From NCBI GenBank assembly GCA_021797735.1, contig JAJZZE010000046.1, forward strand, positions 1 to 56,475: a DNA stretch of 56,475 nucleotides, written 5' to 3'. This document shows, piece by piece, positions 8,513 through 16,994 of this stretch (position 1 is its first letter; each line of letters starts with the position of its first letter). Source of the stretch: Thermoplasmata archaeon (GTDB lineage: Archaea; Thermoplasmatota; Thermoplasmata; Thermoplasmatales; Thermoplasmataceae). The translations under genes were made by a program, and so were the position numbers. The notes beneath the pieces were generated by a model. The model was not told the origin of the DNA and made no database searches. It saw only the letters and a program-made list of their open reading frames with translations.

Positions 8513-9386
8513 CTATTTTAGACATTAAACTTAACTTTTTATCGGCAATAATTCTCGGTAAGAAATCAAAATATTCCCTGTGGCTTACTATTAAATTATC
8601 TACATCTAAATTATTAATAATATTATTTATTTCATTTATGTCTTCCATTTTTGTATTATAACCGTCTATTAATTTTAATCCTGGAACCTCTGATAATTCC
8701 CCTGAAATTTCAAGGTTGCTATTACTATAATCCGAAATTATCGAATATGGTTTTCCCCTTATATTCTCTTTATATAATTTTCCCGTTGTTACAAGCTTCA
8801 CAATGAACTTATCTGTCAGTGGTGTTATATCAATGATATCATTACTATCATAACTTAAGGGGTCATATAATACAACCTCATCTATCTTAAATATATTCAA
8901 AATTTTAGAGTAAATGTTTAAAAGTTTTTTTTCAAAGTCCCTGTATTCCAGTGCTACCTGGGACATTCTGTAAAATGATAATGGCGAGGGCAAAAATGCA
9001 TTAAAATTATCACCCTTTAAATATAATGGCAGTGGTGGTTCTTCATTTAGTGGTGAAAAGCCTGCAGGGTCAATTATAATATCATTTATTTCATTTACAA
9101 TAGGCATTCTATAAAACGTATTTGTTTCCTTAAACCTTGTTAATGATCCTAATTCTATATTATCTATAATAAGAGCAAGTGGCCTGAAAATATCATACCA
9201 GTTAAATAAAGGGTCTGTATGGACAATATTATAATCATTATAAACCTTATATAGGCTATTCTTTTCATCGATTATCATATCATTTAATGAGGAATCCGGT
9301 ATAGTACCCTTTTCCCACCTGTTAATGTGCAATCTGAGCTCATTTGACTTTGGATATAAACCATAAACCAATTTTTCCACATTCAT
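8505..9386 (-). CDS. MetE N-terminal-domain-like protein
   Basis: 293 residues related to the N-terminal barrel of MetE, encoded separately as in many archaea. Supporting stretches are LVYGLYPKSNELRLHINRWEKG at the start, DPLFNWYDIFRPLALI, and the loop near GFSPLNEEPPLPLY. It overlaps the catalytic metE gene by 8 bp. The expected role is to assist methyl-donor binding or methyl transfer to homocysteine, but the exact donor is unknown in archaea. Zinc-ligand residues are absent here and present in the partner, consistent with a split enzyme. Confidence 0.82.
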   Translation of the reverse strand: MNVEKLVYGLYPKSNELRLHINRWEKGTIPDSSLNDMIIDEKNSLYKVYNDYNIVHTDPLFNWYDIFRPLALIIDNIELGSLTRFKETNTFYRMPIVNEINDIIIDPAGFSPLNEEPPLPLYLKGDNFNAFLPSPLSFYRMSQVALEYRDFEKKLLNIYSKILNIFKIDEVVLYDPLSYDSNDIIDITPLTDKFIVKLVTTGKLYKENIRGKPYSIISDYSNSNLEISGELSEVPGLKLIDGYNTKMEDINEINNIINNLDVDNLIVSHREYFDFLPRIIADKKLSLMSKIGD

Positions 9387-9723
9387 ATAACCTAATGCTT
9401 TTTCATTAAAAAAAGGTTTTTGATTATTATATGATTAATAGTAATAGTGCGAATTATGGTTGCTGCAATCTCTCCAAATGGAATGGGGAATAATTATTTC
9501 ATTCTACTATTGATACAGCTGTTGAGTCGACCGGCAACAGACCAGAAATTTCCGGGAAGTTCAAGATCCAGTAAGGGCTCTAAGGTAATACACCGGGCTT
9601 TACTCCATAACTCTCCAGGTATGAAGTAATACATACCAAGAATGTACCCCAATAAATCAACAGAAAAATGCCACTGACCAGTTACAGGAAAACTATTTAT
9701 TCCTATAGTTATTAAAAGTATTC
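9387..9723. other. Gene-poor stretch with a possible transposase scrap
   Basis: No convincing gene. One plus-strand frame (9447-9629, 60 codons) has an opening stretch (IMVAAISPNGMGNNYFI) loosely like the second-Asp region of IS630/Tc1-type transposases, then loses similarity. Its GC content is higher than in the flanking genes. Close to 9724 there are AT-rich promoter-like sequences for the next gene. Confidence 0.3.
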
Positions 9724-10044
9724 ATGGTAACAATGACTGAATCAACAGTATCATCCTCATCAAGTAGCGCTACCTCAAGCATTTCTAACTATATTCCAGT
9801 GCTGCCAGACCAATCTAAACCGGAAGTAAGTATTAATAAAAGAGGGAACAGATTGTATCTGAATTATGGAAGGGGAGCGATAGATTGGCTCTATGTTGAG
9901 TCTGATGTGGAAATTGGTTTATCAACAGATCGTAAGATCTCTTACATTTCAATAGAGCTCAAGTCAAAGATAGCAAAAAAAGATGTAGAATTCCTGAAAG
10001 AAGCGGTTAAAAATGAAGGATCCAACAGTAGTTCTGAAGACTAA
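9724..10044 (+). CDS. Small hypothetical protein with Ser-rich N-terminus
   Basis: 106 residues, no family recognised. The first ~25 residues are almost all Ser/Thr, a low-complexity leader. The rest reads as a compact alpha/beta domain with an amphipathic helix (KDVEFLKEAVKNE) and an acidic Ser tail. There is no signal peptide or membrane segment. A second ATG (9733) could be the true start. It stands alone between the metE pair and a small membrane protein, next to decayed IS sequence, so it may belong to an accessory patch. Confidence 0.5.
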   Translation: MVTMTESTVSSSSSSATSSISNYIPVLPDQSKPEVSINKRGNRLYLNYGRGAIDWLYVESDVEIGLSTDRKISYISIELKSKIAKKDVEFLKEAVKNEGSNSSSED

Positions 10045-10125
10045 AAAACTATGCACTGTAAAGATGCCGGAGTTGGTCTCCGGGTATCAAATACCGTAAA
10101 ATAATCACTACAGTAGACAAAGATA

Positions 10126-10135
10126 AATTTAAATA
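10126..10135 (+). promoter_or_regulatory. TATA-like box
   Basis: AATTTAAATA ends about 20 nt before the ATG at 10156. The spacing fits leaderless transcription of the membrane protein gene. Confidence 0.4.
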
Positions 10136-10155
10136 TGTACAAACGATAAAACAAC

Positions 10156-10671
10156 ATGGGAAAAGCAGGAACAGGGGCAAAGGCAGGCCTGGTTGCAGGG
10201 CTTGTATATGGAATAATAAATGGTATATTCGCATTTATACTTTTAATAGTATTCAAAAGCGATGTAATGAGGGTATTATCATCTACAATCACGGGATCAG
10301 AAAGTAAACTGGGTATTACAGCGGCTTCATTATACTCAATTGAGATAGATTCCTCCATAGCTGGAGGGATAATTGGTGGGCTTATTATAGGCCTTATACT
10401 TGGTGTAATATTTGCATATGTGTATAATAAAATACCCGGTAAAAATACAGTAATTAAAGGTGAGATTTTTGGTGTCATATTATGGTTAATATTCTCTGTA
10501 GTGGTGGGCTTATATAATGCCAGGATTTACGGCCTGACCTATTATATGGTAAGCATTGCACTGGGAATAATACCACTAATTGTATTCGGATATCTGCTTG
10601 GTGTACTTTATAATAAGTGGAATATTAGCACCCAGCCGGTTACAGACACAGAATTTTATAAGAACGAGTGA
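10156..10671 (+). CDS. Four-helix integral membrane protein of unknown function
   Basis: 171 residues with about four hydrophobic segments (about 12-35, 72-97, 112-128 and 137-155). Gly-rich GGIIGGLIIGLILGVIFAYVY forms the second. The N-terminus is short, basic and Gly/Ala-rich (MGKAGTGAKAG), so the chain is probably inserted directly rather than cleaved. The pattern of Gly-zippers and small loops resembles small uncharacterised archaeal membrane proteins; no transporter signature was seen. It has its own promoter, and the next gene downstream is a transposase remnant. Confidence 0.65.
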   Translation: MGKAGTGAKAGLVAGLVYGIINGIFAFILLIVFKSDVMRVLSSTITGSESKLGITAASLYSIEIDSSIAGGIIGGLIIGLILGVIFAYVYNKIPGKNTVIKGEIFGVILWLIFSVVVGLYNARIYGLTYYMVSIALGIIPLIVFGYLLGVLYNKWNISTQPVTDTEFYKNE

Positions 10672-10765
10672 AATCATTTTAACAATATTTTTTAATTTTA
10701 CAAATCTGTCAATGTCGTAATCTTTTTATTCATTTTATCCATAGTTGGTTGTAGAGTGATAATGC

Positions 10766-10918
10766 ATGAAGAAATATATCGTGACTTTGACCATGAAAGA
10801 ACACGAATCCCCCGGCAGGTCTGCCACTAAAGGCAAGCATTCTGCACAGCAGGTTCTTAATGCCCCCGTCCCACTGGGATGCGATGGTGTGAATTATCTA
10901 ATTAAGCAGGCGGGGTAA
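10766..10918 (+). pseudogene. IS630-type transposase N-terminal remnant
   Basis: A 50-codon frame begins MKKYIVTLTMKEHE and continues through GKHSAQQVLNAPVPLGCDG. This matches the helix-turn-helix start of IS630-family transposases (typically K-Y-I-V-T-L-T ... GKHSARK-L-RA-ILL), with several substitutions. It then stops, without DDE domain. The remnant ends 3 nt before the open frame of the menA-like gene, so the junction of the two is probably a recombination scar. The coding function is lost. Confidence 0.6.
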
Positions 10919-10969
10919 TGATCCACGACATGGATAAGTATTCTTAAAGTCAGCAGACCTCCCACCCTT

Positions 10970-11791
10970 ATGGCAACCGTGGTCCCGTTGCTGGTAGGAG
11001 GGGATCTGGCTATCAGATCCGGGCAGTTTTGGTGGTGGGCGTGGTTAGATATCTTACTGATTGCCTTTTTAATGCAAATTGGTGCCAATATGCTCAATGA
11101 ATATTTCGACTACACACGCGGCCTGGATAATGAAGAATCACTGGGTATCGGTGGCATTATCGTCTCTGGTGAAGTCCAGGCCCGCACTGTTTTGTTATGG
11201 GCTCTTATGACATACGCTCTGGCATTTGTGCTGGGCATGATTCTCGTGGCGTTCCGGGGCTGGGTACTGTTAGCTATGGGGTTTTTAGGCCTGATCGCCG
11301 GATTTATTTACGCCGGGACCTCCCATCCTGTATCGTCTACGCCGTTCGGAGAACTCTTAGTTGCCCTGATCATGGGACCCATTGAGATGCTTTCCACCCA
11401 GTTTGCCGCCAGCGGTGTAATGACGTTAAACGGGCTCCTGCTGTCCATCCCTGTAGGGCTTTCCGTTGCCACCATTTTGCTGGCCAACAACCTGCGGGAT
11501 TACGTCAAGGACATGGGGCATGGCAGGCACACACTGCCTATAGTGCTCGGAAGAAAAGGTGGTTATATCACCATGAATATTCTGGTTAGCACCGTGCTCC
11601 TGTGGATCACCGCTATGACACTTTTCAGGATGCTGCCTATCACTGTGCTGATCATCTGGCTCGTTCTTCCTGTAGCTATCAAAAATCTGGCTACCCTGCG
11701 CCATACAGAAATGCTACCGAAAGCAGTGCCCATAGCCGGTAGTATTCATGTGATCATTGGCATTCTACTGACAGTTGGGTTATTATGGTGA
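10970..11791 (+). CDS. menA: UbiA/MenA-type 1,4-dihydroxy-2-naphthoate polyprenyltransferase, bacterial-like
   Basis: 273 residues from the first ATG. Both UbiA-superfamily Asp motifs are present (NMLNEYFDYTRGLDNEE near 43-60 and NNLRDYVKDMGHGRHTLP near 170-187), among about eight membrane segments. MenA attaches a polyprenyl chain to make menaquinone precursors. The frame is open upstream to 10922 and encodes WISILKVSRPPTL, which is the normal MenA N-terminus, but no ATG, GTG or TTG remains there, so the native start appears lost. GC content is clearly higher than in the neighbours, and the protein looks Firmicute-like (inference). Probably transferred from an acidophilic bacterium. It may be translated from the internal ATG, or not be functional. 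Confidence 0.85.
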   Translation: MATVVPLLVGGDLAIRSGQFWWWAWLDILLIAFLMQIGANMLNEYFDYTRGLDNEESLGIGGIIVSGEVQARTVLLWALMTYALAFVLGMILVAFRGWVLLAMGFLGLIAGFIYAGTSHPVSSTPFGELLVALIMGPIEMLSTQFAASGVMTLNGLLLSIPVGLSVATILLANNLRDYVKDMGHGRHTLPIVLGRKGGYITMNILVSTVLLWITAMTLFRMLPITVLIIWLVLPVAIKNLATLRHTEMLPKAVPIAGSIHVIIGILLTVGLLW

Positions 11792-11863
11792 ATAAACCCT
11801 CTGTAGGGGGAGTTTTCCATCAATTTTCACATGAGTGATATACGTAAGAAAATCACAATAGAT

Positions 11864-12796
11864 TCAGTCAACAACATTTTCCATTAATTCCATATATGGC
11901 TCCTCATCGGATATTCTGACCTTTGCATTCAGTGGTATTACCATCTGCTCCTCACCATGGCCGAATGGTGCACCGTACAGTGATGGTTTATTTATCTCAT
12001 TCATAAATTTCTGAACAACATCCTCTATCGATGGCATTGGCTCCTCCTTATCGAATATTGCCTTGAAATCACCAAAAACAAATCCATTGAACTGTTCAAC
12101 TATATCTGCAAGTTTCATGCTGAAAAAGTATCTGTCAATATCACCAGATGTAACATCCGTGTCCTCTATAAAAAATATTTTTCCCCTCGTTTCCGGTATA
12201 TAATGTGTACCCAGCAGTGATGCCACAAGGGATATGTTTGTACCTAACGATAAACCCTCAGCCCTGCCCGGTATGATATATTTCATTAGCCTGTCATCGT
12301 ATGTGTTTATTTTCAGTGATTTCCCGGATAGTATTTCCATAAAATTTTTGAATACGGACTTTGATATTAATTCCTCTTCGGATGACACCATTGGACCGTG
12401 AAATGTTATCAGATTTGAATTCCTGTTTATTGCCAGATGTAATGCAGTGATATCACTGTACCCCATGAATATTTTTGGATGGTCCTTTATCAGGTCGTAA
12501 TCAAGCAGGGATAATATATGTATACTGCCATAGCCACCACGTGCACAGAATATAGCCTTAACATTGTCATCCTTAAATGCCGACATTAACTCATCAGCCC
12601 TATCTTTTGCCGGTGCTGCCAGATCATTTCTCTGATTTAATTTTTTAATGTTTTTGCCCGTTGTTATCTTATAGCCCAGTTTTTTCAGTTTCGATATGCC
12701 CCTTGACAATTTTATCATATCCGGTGCACTTGCAGGCGCTATAATTCTTATTTCATCACCAACATTTAATTTGCATGGTTTTATTCTTTCACTCAT
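11864..12796 (-). CDS. Peptidase S66 family (LD-carboxypeptidase/MccF-like)
   Basis: About 310 residues. S66 hallmarks are FCARGGYGSIHIL (oxyanion region), the nucleophile Ser in FMGYSDITAL, the Glu-containing region AEGLSLGTNISLVASLLGT and the His in GAPFGHGEEQ. Bacterial relatives cleave murein tetrapeptides or detoxify microcin C-type nucleotide-peptides. Archaea without murein keep the family, so a peptide or peptidyl-nucleotide substrate is more likely. The ATG at 12796 (MSERIKP) is chosen over an upstream GTG at 12811; it overlaps the end of the M20 gene by 8 bp. Cytoplasmic. Confidence 0.88.
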   Translation of the reverse strand: MSERIKPCKLNVGDEIRIIAPASAPDMIKLSRGISKLKKLGYKITTGKNIKKLNQRNDLAAPAKDRADELMSAFKDDNVKAIFCARGGYGSIHILSLLDYDLIKDHPKIFMGYSDITALHLAINRNSNLITFHGPMVSSEEELISKSVFKNFMEILSGKSLKINTYDDRLMKYIIPGRAEGLSLGTNISLVASLLGTHYIPETRGKIFFIEDTDVTSGDIDRYFFSMKLADIVEQFNGFVFGDFKAIFDKEEPMPSIEDVVQKFMNEINKPSLYGAPFGHGEEQMVIPLNAKVRISDEEPYMELMENVVD

Positions 12797-13952
12797 AATT
12801 ATCAAACTCACTTTTTATTTTTTTCAGGATATTACCGTTTTCCATTATATACAGTATGGTATTAACAGCAGCCCTTACTGTTATTAATAATCTGCTTACA
12901 TTATTTTCAGGATCTGCAGCATCCCTGAATTCATCAGAATGCCCAGGTAAATTTGTTCCTATTTTCATATCTATATGGCCTACCGGTACTTTTATGCTTA
13001 CATTTGCCTCATCGGTACTGCTTGATGCAATCTCATCATTTTCATCTATGTTTACAGGTTTTATATTAAGTTTTTCTAATTCACTGTATAGTATGCCATC
13101 TATTGTTTTATTAAATTTATATTCCGTATATACCGGCATAAGATCCTTTATATCCAGTGTGGTTCCAAAACCATCCGATACCGATTTAACCAGATTTTTT
13201 ATTTTATCAACAAAGGAAAGCAGGAATTCCGATGATGTAGATCTTATATCAACCTCCAAAACCGTCCTGTCCGGAATAATATTGGATGCCTTTCCGCCTT
13301 CTTTTATTATCATTCCAATTACAGCATGCTTATCATTCTTTACCGAATCCCTCATATTATTTATTGCAACGTATGAGGTTACCAGGGCATCCAGGGCATT
13401 TATTCCATAATCCGGTGATGCTGCCATGTGTGATGCTATTCCCTTAAATGTAAATTCTATTTCTGCATCAGCCAGTGCTTTTGACCCAACTGCCCAGCGA
13501 TCATCAGGATGCATTCCTATTACAAAATCTACATTGTTAAATGCATTATTAGCCGCCATTACTGCCTTGCTGCCGGCATAATCACCGATGCCCTCCTCTG
13601 ATGGTGTGCCGAATACAACAATTTTACCGTTTTTTATTAAATTTTTTAGTATTACTGCCGTACCGTACGACCATGCAGCTATTAAATTATGCCCACATGA
13701 ATGCCCGTTGGGCAATGCATCATATTCTGTTAATAAACCCACCACTGGTGTGCCCACCCCATATTCTGCCCTGAAGGCTGTCTTCATATTCATATACGGG
13801 TTTGTTATGGTAAAACCATTTTCCCTCAGTTTATCCATTATTAGCCCTGATGATCTGTATTCTCTGCTACCGGGTTCTGCAAGGTTGTATATCTCCTTTG
13901 ACAGTTCTATAATTGAGGATTTGTTTTCATTTAATAAGGAATCTATATCCAT
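12789..13952 (-). CDS. M20 family metallopeptidase/amidohydrolase (AbgB/PM20D2-like)
   Basis: 387 residues. Metal-site motifs are GLLTEYDALPNGHSCGHNL (around 73-92), GTPSEEGIGDYAG and GMHPDDRW. The dimerisation domain contains IASHMAASPDYGINALDA. The best match is the p-aminobenzoyl-glutamate hydrolase / M20D2 dipeptidase branch, which hydrolyses N-acyl or dipeptide amide bonds. It is translationally coupled to the S66 peptidase downstream (8-bp overlap), suggesting a peptide-processing pair. No signal peptide; cytoplasmic. Confidence 0.88.
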   Translation of the reverse strand: MDIDSLLNENKSSIIELSKEIYNLAEPGSREYRSSGLIMDKLRENGFTITNPYMNMKTAFRAEYGVGTPVVGLLTEYDALPNGHSCGHNLIAAWSYGTAVILKNLIKNGKIVVFGTPSEEGIGDYAGSKAVMAANNAFNNVDFVIGMHPDDRWAVGSKALADAEIEFTFKGIASHMAASPDYGINALDALVTSYVAINNMRDSVKNDKHAVIGMIIKEGGKASNIIPDRTVLEVDIRSTSSEFLLSFVDKIKNLVKSVSDGFGTTLDIKDLMPVYTEYKFNKTIDGILYSELEKLNIKPVNIDENDEIASSSTDEANVSIKVPVGHIDMKIGTNLPGHSDEFRDAADPENNVSRLLITVRAAVNTILYIMENGNILKKIKSEFDNYE

Positions 13953-13991
13953 AAATCATTATTGGTAATTTATTAATATCTTTATCTAAAA

Positions 13992-15323
13992 TTATGCCGG
14001 CTTTAACTGTGATTTTATAATATTATTCGCCGTTTCAATAAATATTTTCTCCTTACCGGCAGGTATTACACCGCCTGCGGCAATATCATGACCACCGCCG
14101 GATCCACCAGCCTTTTCACAGGCTTCTTTCATAACAACTGACAGGTTTAAACCTCTGGATACAAGTGATTTTGTGCCCCTTGAGGAAATTTTAATATCCT
14201 CGTCTCCTGAATTAAAACCAATTACGGGTTTATCAGGTTTCATTGCATATAATCCTATTGCACCGGATATTGGACCTGCCATTTCTGATTCCGGGGAATA
14301 AAAATATCTTAAATACTTTTCCTCCTTTATTTCAGAATTTGCCCTGTATATGTAATCAATTAATTTTGTTTTATATATTTTTACATTATTTAGCATATCA
14401 TTTTCAACGCTTTCATCGCCCAGAAAATACTGAACGGGCACAGACTGGTTTGCGGTTCTGCTGTTTCCATCTATTATTGAATTTAATTCCTTTGATGAGA
14501 AGCCCAGATCATTGAAATATAAAATATCACTTTCCAGATATTTGATTGCGTCTATTCCAACATTATTTTCAAGCAACTTTAATGACAGGATATTGCCAAG
14601 CAGTTTATTCTCATCCGTTGTAAGTTCCATAACACTTTTATTAGCATCGATATTATTCCTACTGAGAAGGACTCCAACATCATCTGGATAACCTGTTAGA
14701 TTAATAAAAAACGGGTCTATGGAATATGTAATTCCATCCTTTATATTGCCCTCAAAATTTAATACGTGCTTTGTTGAATAAATATTATAATTATCATATA
14801 ATAATTTATTTAAGCCAGATAAACCGCCTATGTCCTGTTTATCTGCCATTACACCTGCCATAAAAAATGGAAACAGATCCCTGTTGCTTTCATCAAGAAC
14901 TAATGAGAAAATAAATGCCATTGTTGCACCGCACGCCTCCCTTGTGCCATTTATCCCGTAATCCCTGGCATTTATGTTTATACCCTTAACATCGGTTTTA
15001 TTATAAAAATGGTGATCCAGAATTATGAATTTTTCATAATCTGAAATTGACTGCGCCTGTGCTGACCCGGCATCAACTATAATGTTTAAAATATCCGGAT
15101 CCTCATCATATAATTCCCGGAATCCCTCATTGTCAAGGTTTTTTACATAACCGGAGTGATATTTGATATTTAATTTCTCCAGTGCTTTTAGTAAAATAAT
15201 TGATGAGCTTACACCATCACCATCGTAATGTGCCAGAACCCTTACGAATTTATTTTCTTTTAGAAGGTCAGAAGCCTCTGTTAAAATATTAAATAAATTT
15301 TCATTTAAAATGTCTTTTATCAT
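13992..15323 (-). CDS. RecJ-like DHH-family single-strand nuclease
   Basis: 443 residues. The DHH domain carries RVLAHYDGDGVSSS (about 28-41), VDAGS and the name motif in LDHHFYNK. DHHA1 has the glycine-rich GGSGGGHDIAAGGVI near 407-421. Archaeal relatives are single-strand exonucleases linked to replication/repair (RecJ/GAN type). In several archaea the gene sits beside rps15, as it does here, although an IS relic now separates them. The ATG at 15323 follows GGAGGT about 8 nt upstream, and that Shine-Dalgarno lies inside the relic's right end. Confidence 0.88.
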   Translation of the reverse strand: MIKDILNENLFNILTEASDLLKENKFVRVLAHYDGDGVSSSIILLKALEKLNIKYHSGYVKNLDNEGFRELYDEDPDILNIIVDAGSAQAQSISDYEKFIILDHHFYNKTDVKGININARDYGINGTREACGATMAFIFSLVLDESNRDLFPFFMAGVMADKQDIGGLSGLNKLLYDNYNIYSTKHVLNFEGNIKDGITYSIDPFFINLTGYPDDVGVLLSRNNIDANKSVMELTTDENKLLGNILSLKLLENNVGIDAIKYLESDILYFNDLGFSSKELNSIIDGNSRTANQSVPVQYFLGDESVENDMLNNVKIYKTKLIDYIYRANSEIKEEKYLRYFYSPESEMAGPISGAIGLYAMKPDKPVIGFNSGDEDIKISSRGTKSLVSRGLNLSVVMKEACEKAGGSGGGHDIAAGGVIPAGKEKIFIETANNIIKSQLKPA

Positions 15324-15770
15324 CAGGATACCTCCAGGGATCCCTATCCCTTCAGGGGTGGGTGGAATTGGATATTAAATTTCAATCCTTTGCCGTACTT
15401 TCTCAGATTTACCTTTCCTACATTTACATCCATCTTTTTCCCTCTTTTTTAACGATCGCCATTGCTGGCATTAAAGATTAGTTTAGCATATTTAAAACGG
15501 AAACCATAAGATCCCGTCCAGTCATGCCTGACTGTAGGTTCACACCGGGGTTGTTAGAGGAGTTTTTTAAACCTAACACACTGAGGATTCTCTCTCAGTT
15601 TAATACTCCATCCTGGAGCGGGTCACAGTTGCCACAGGCCTGTGGAGCACCAGTGGGTGTGTATGTATCTCTCTTTCCTAACCTCTGTTTTTCTTTCATA
15701 TTTTTAAAGCCCCCTAATCAACTCTTTCGTTGCCCTCACGGAACAAGCCCACGGCTTTAGTCGTGGGTAG
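15324..15770 (-). mobile_element. IS200/IS605-like deletion relic between rps15 and recJ
   Basis: On the minus strand the element begins with a hairpin (15748-15767, CCCACG stem with a loop containing ACTAAAG), typical of IS200/IS605 ends. It continues through a decayed frame containing PQACGNCDPLQDG, like the Cys-bearing tail near the C-terminus of archaeal TnpB. It ends with a ~120-nt right end repeated at 1-121 and a second hairpin (CCCT/AGGG near 15346-15358). No transposase is left, so it cannot move by itself. It separates rps15 from recJ: one end reaches into the rps15 stop codon and the other supplies the recJ ribosome binding site. No other gene is visible in this stretch. Confidence 0.6.
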
Positions 15771-16209
15771 TCGACAGAACTCTATTTAGTGACCAGTCAT
15801 TTGATAAACGACCTGTACGCTTATAGTATCTTACCAGTCTCAGGATTTTTGCCATTATTAATTCTTTTCCCCTTTCATTGCTGATATCCTTTTTATTTAA
15901 AAGGAGATGCTTTGATACATTTTTATACCTCTTTATGAGGAACTGCAAATCCTCAGGTACCTCATCCTTTACACCATTTTCTTCCAGTACCTTTGTCATC
16001 TTTTCATGTAATACAGGCCTAACTCCTGGAACTGTATACTGGTCTCTCAGTTTAATACCTATCATTGAGGTTGACATTCCATCCTTCTTTAACTTTACTA
16101 CCTCTTCCTTTATCTCATCATCTGAAAGCTGGATCCATGAAGGTCTCTCAGCCATTGAAATTCTTCTTGATCCGGATTTTCCTCTCTTACGTGTATGCAT
16201 TCGTGCCAT
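15757..16209 (-). CDS. rps15: 30S ribosomal protein S15 with element-derived C-terminus
   Basis: 150 residues, archaeal/eukaryotic uS15 type (S13e). The N-terminus [16 protein letters not shown] is typical, followed by [28 protein letters not shown] and the C-terminal [19 protein letters not shown]. It binds 16S rRNA in the small subunit. The last residues (VLSTTHD) and the TAA stop are encoded by the left-end hairpin of the IS200/IS605-like relic. The native stop was therefore lost or shifted, and translation ends a few codons into the element. The core fold is complete, so the protein should work. Confidence 0.95.
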   Translation of the reverse strand: MARMHTRKRGKSGSRRISMAERPSWIQLSDDEIKEEVVKLKKDGMSTSMIGIKLRDQYTVPGVRPVLHEKMTKVLEENGVKDEVPEDLQFLIKRYKNVSKHLLLNKKDISNERGKELIMAKILRLVRYYKRTGRLSNDWSLNRVLSTTHD

Positions 16210-16309
16210 AGAAATCCATAGTGTATTATTATTATAAATTTATCTTTTTTGTTTTTTTGCTCTTTTCATATTTAACCTGTGTGCAGGAAAATAAAAAAAT
16301 GGCATTTCC

Positions 16310-16978
16310 CTAATCCACTACTGACATGAACCTTTCATATTCCGTTATTACTTCCATGCCTGCAGACCATATTGTTAATTCACCATCAAATATGGAATAT
16401 GAGCTGTATTTATCGTACAGATCTGTTATAAAATCGCCCTCGGAGAAGCCTCCTATTACAACGTTGAGGTCTTCATCATTTATAACTTCAGAAACCTTTG
16501 ATCTGGTACCTCCCGGAGACAGCACTATGGTTTTGCCATCAAGTTTCTCAAGAAATGGTATCAGTTTTCCATTGCTCAGGGATAGTAATACATTGCCATT
16601 GTTTTCTATGGTTTTCTTCCTGAATAGATCCTCTATTAACCCTGTAAATCTATTATATGATTTTGGTAAATTGACCTCTGGATTTATGTTTATTATAAAA
16701 TTATTTTTTGTATGGATGTAAATATTCAGTAACTTATTCTTATTCAGTATGGATTCCATTGCCATTTCTAAAAACATATAGATGATATCAGGCCTTCCAA
16801 ATCTATTTGATTTTCCAGGAAAATATTTATCTATTGATGCATGCATATAATTCGAATCCAGTAGCATTTCACCTGCGTGCTTACCGTTTTTTGATGCGAT
16901 TTTTCTTATTGCAGGATCGTGCAGCATTCTTTCAGGTATTAGTTCCAGTTCTGCATCGGCAATAATTAATCTTAACAT
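16310..16978 (-). CDS. nep1: rRNA small subunit pseudouridine methyltransferase Nep1
   Basis: 222 residues, SPOUT superfamily. Nep1/Emg1 N1-methylates a pseudouridine in the small-subunit rRNA during ribosome assembly. Family features are LIIADAELELIPERM, HPAIRK-like DPAIRKIASKNGKH, GRPDIIYMFLEMAMESILNK, YNRFTGLIEDLF and the SAM-binding VIGGFSEGDFIT, which belongs to the trefoil knot. The length fits archaeal Nep1. It lies near rps15 but with a 100-bp gap, and follows the M48 protease gene by 16 bp on the same strand. Confidence 0.93.
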   Translation of the reverse strand: MLRLIIADAELELIPERMLHDPAIRKIASKNGKHAGEMLLDSNYMHASIDKYFPGKSNRFGRPDIIYMFLEMAMESILNKNKLLNIYIHTKNNFIININPEVNLPKSYNRFTGLIEDLFRKKTIENNGNVLLSLSNGKLIPFLEKLDGKTIVLSPGGTRSKVSEVINDEDLNVVIGGFSEGDFITDLYDKYSSYSIFDGELTIWSAGMEVITEYERFMSVVD

Positions 16979-16994
16979 TATTGCATATCATAAC

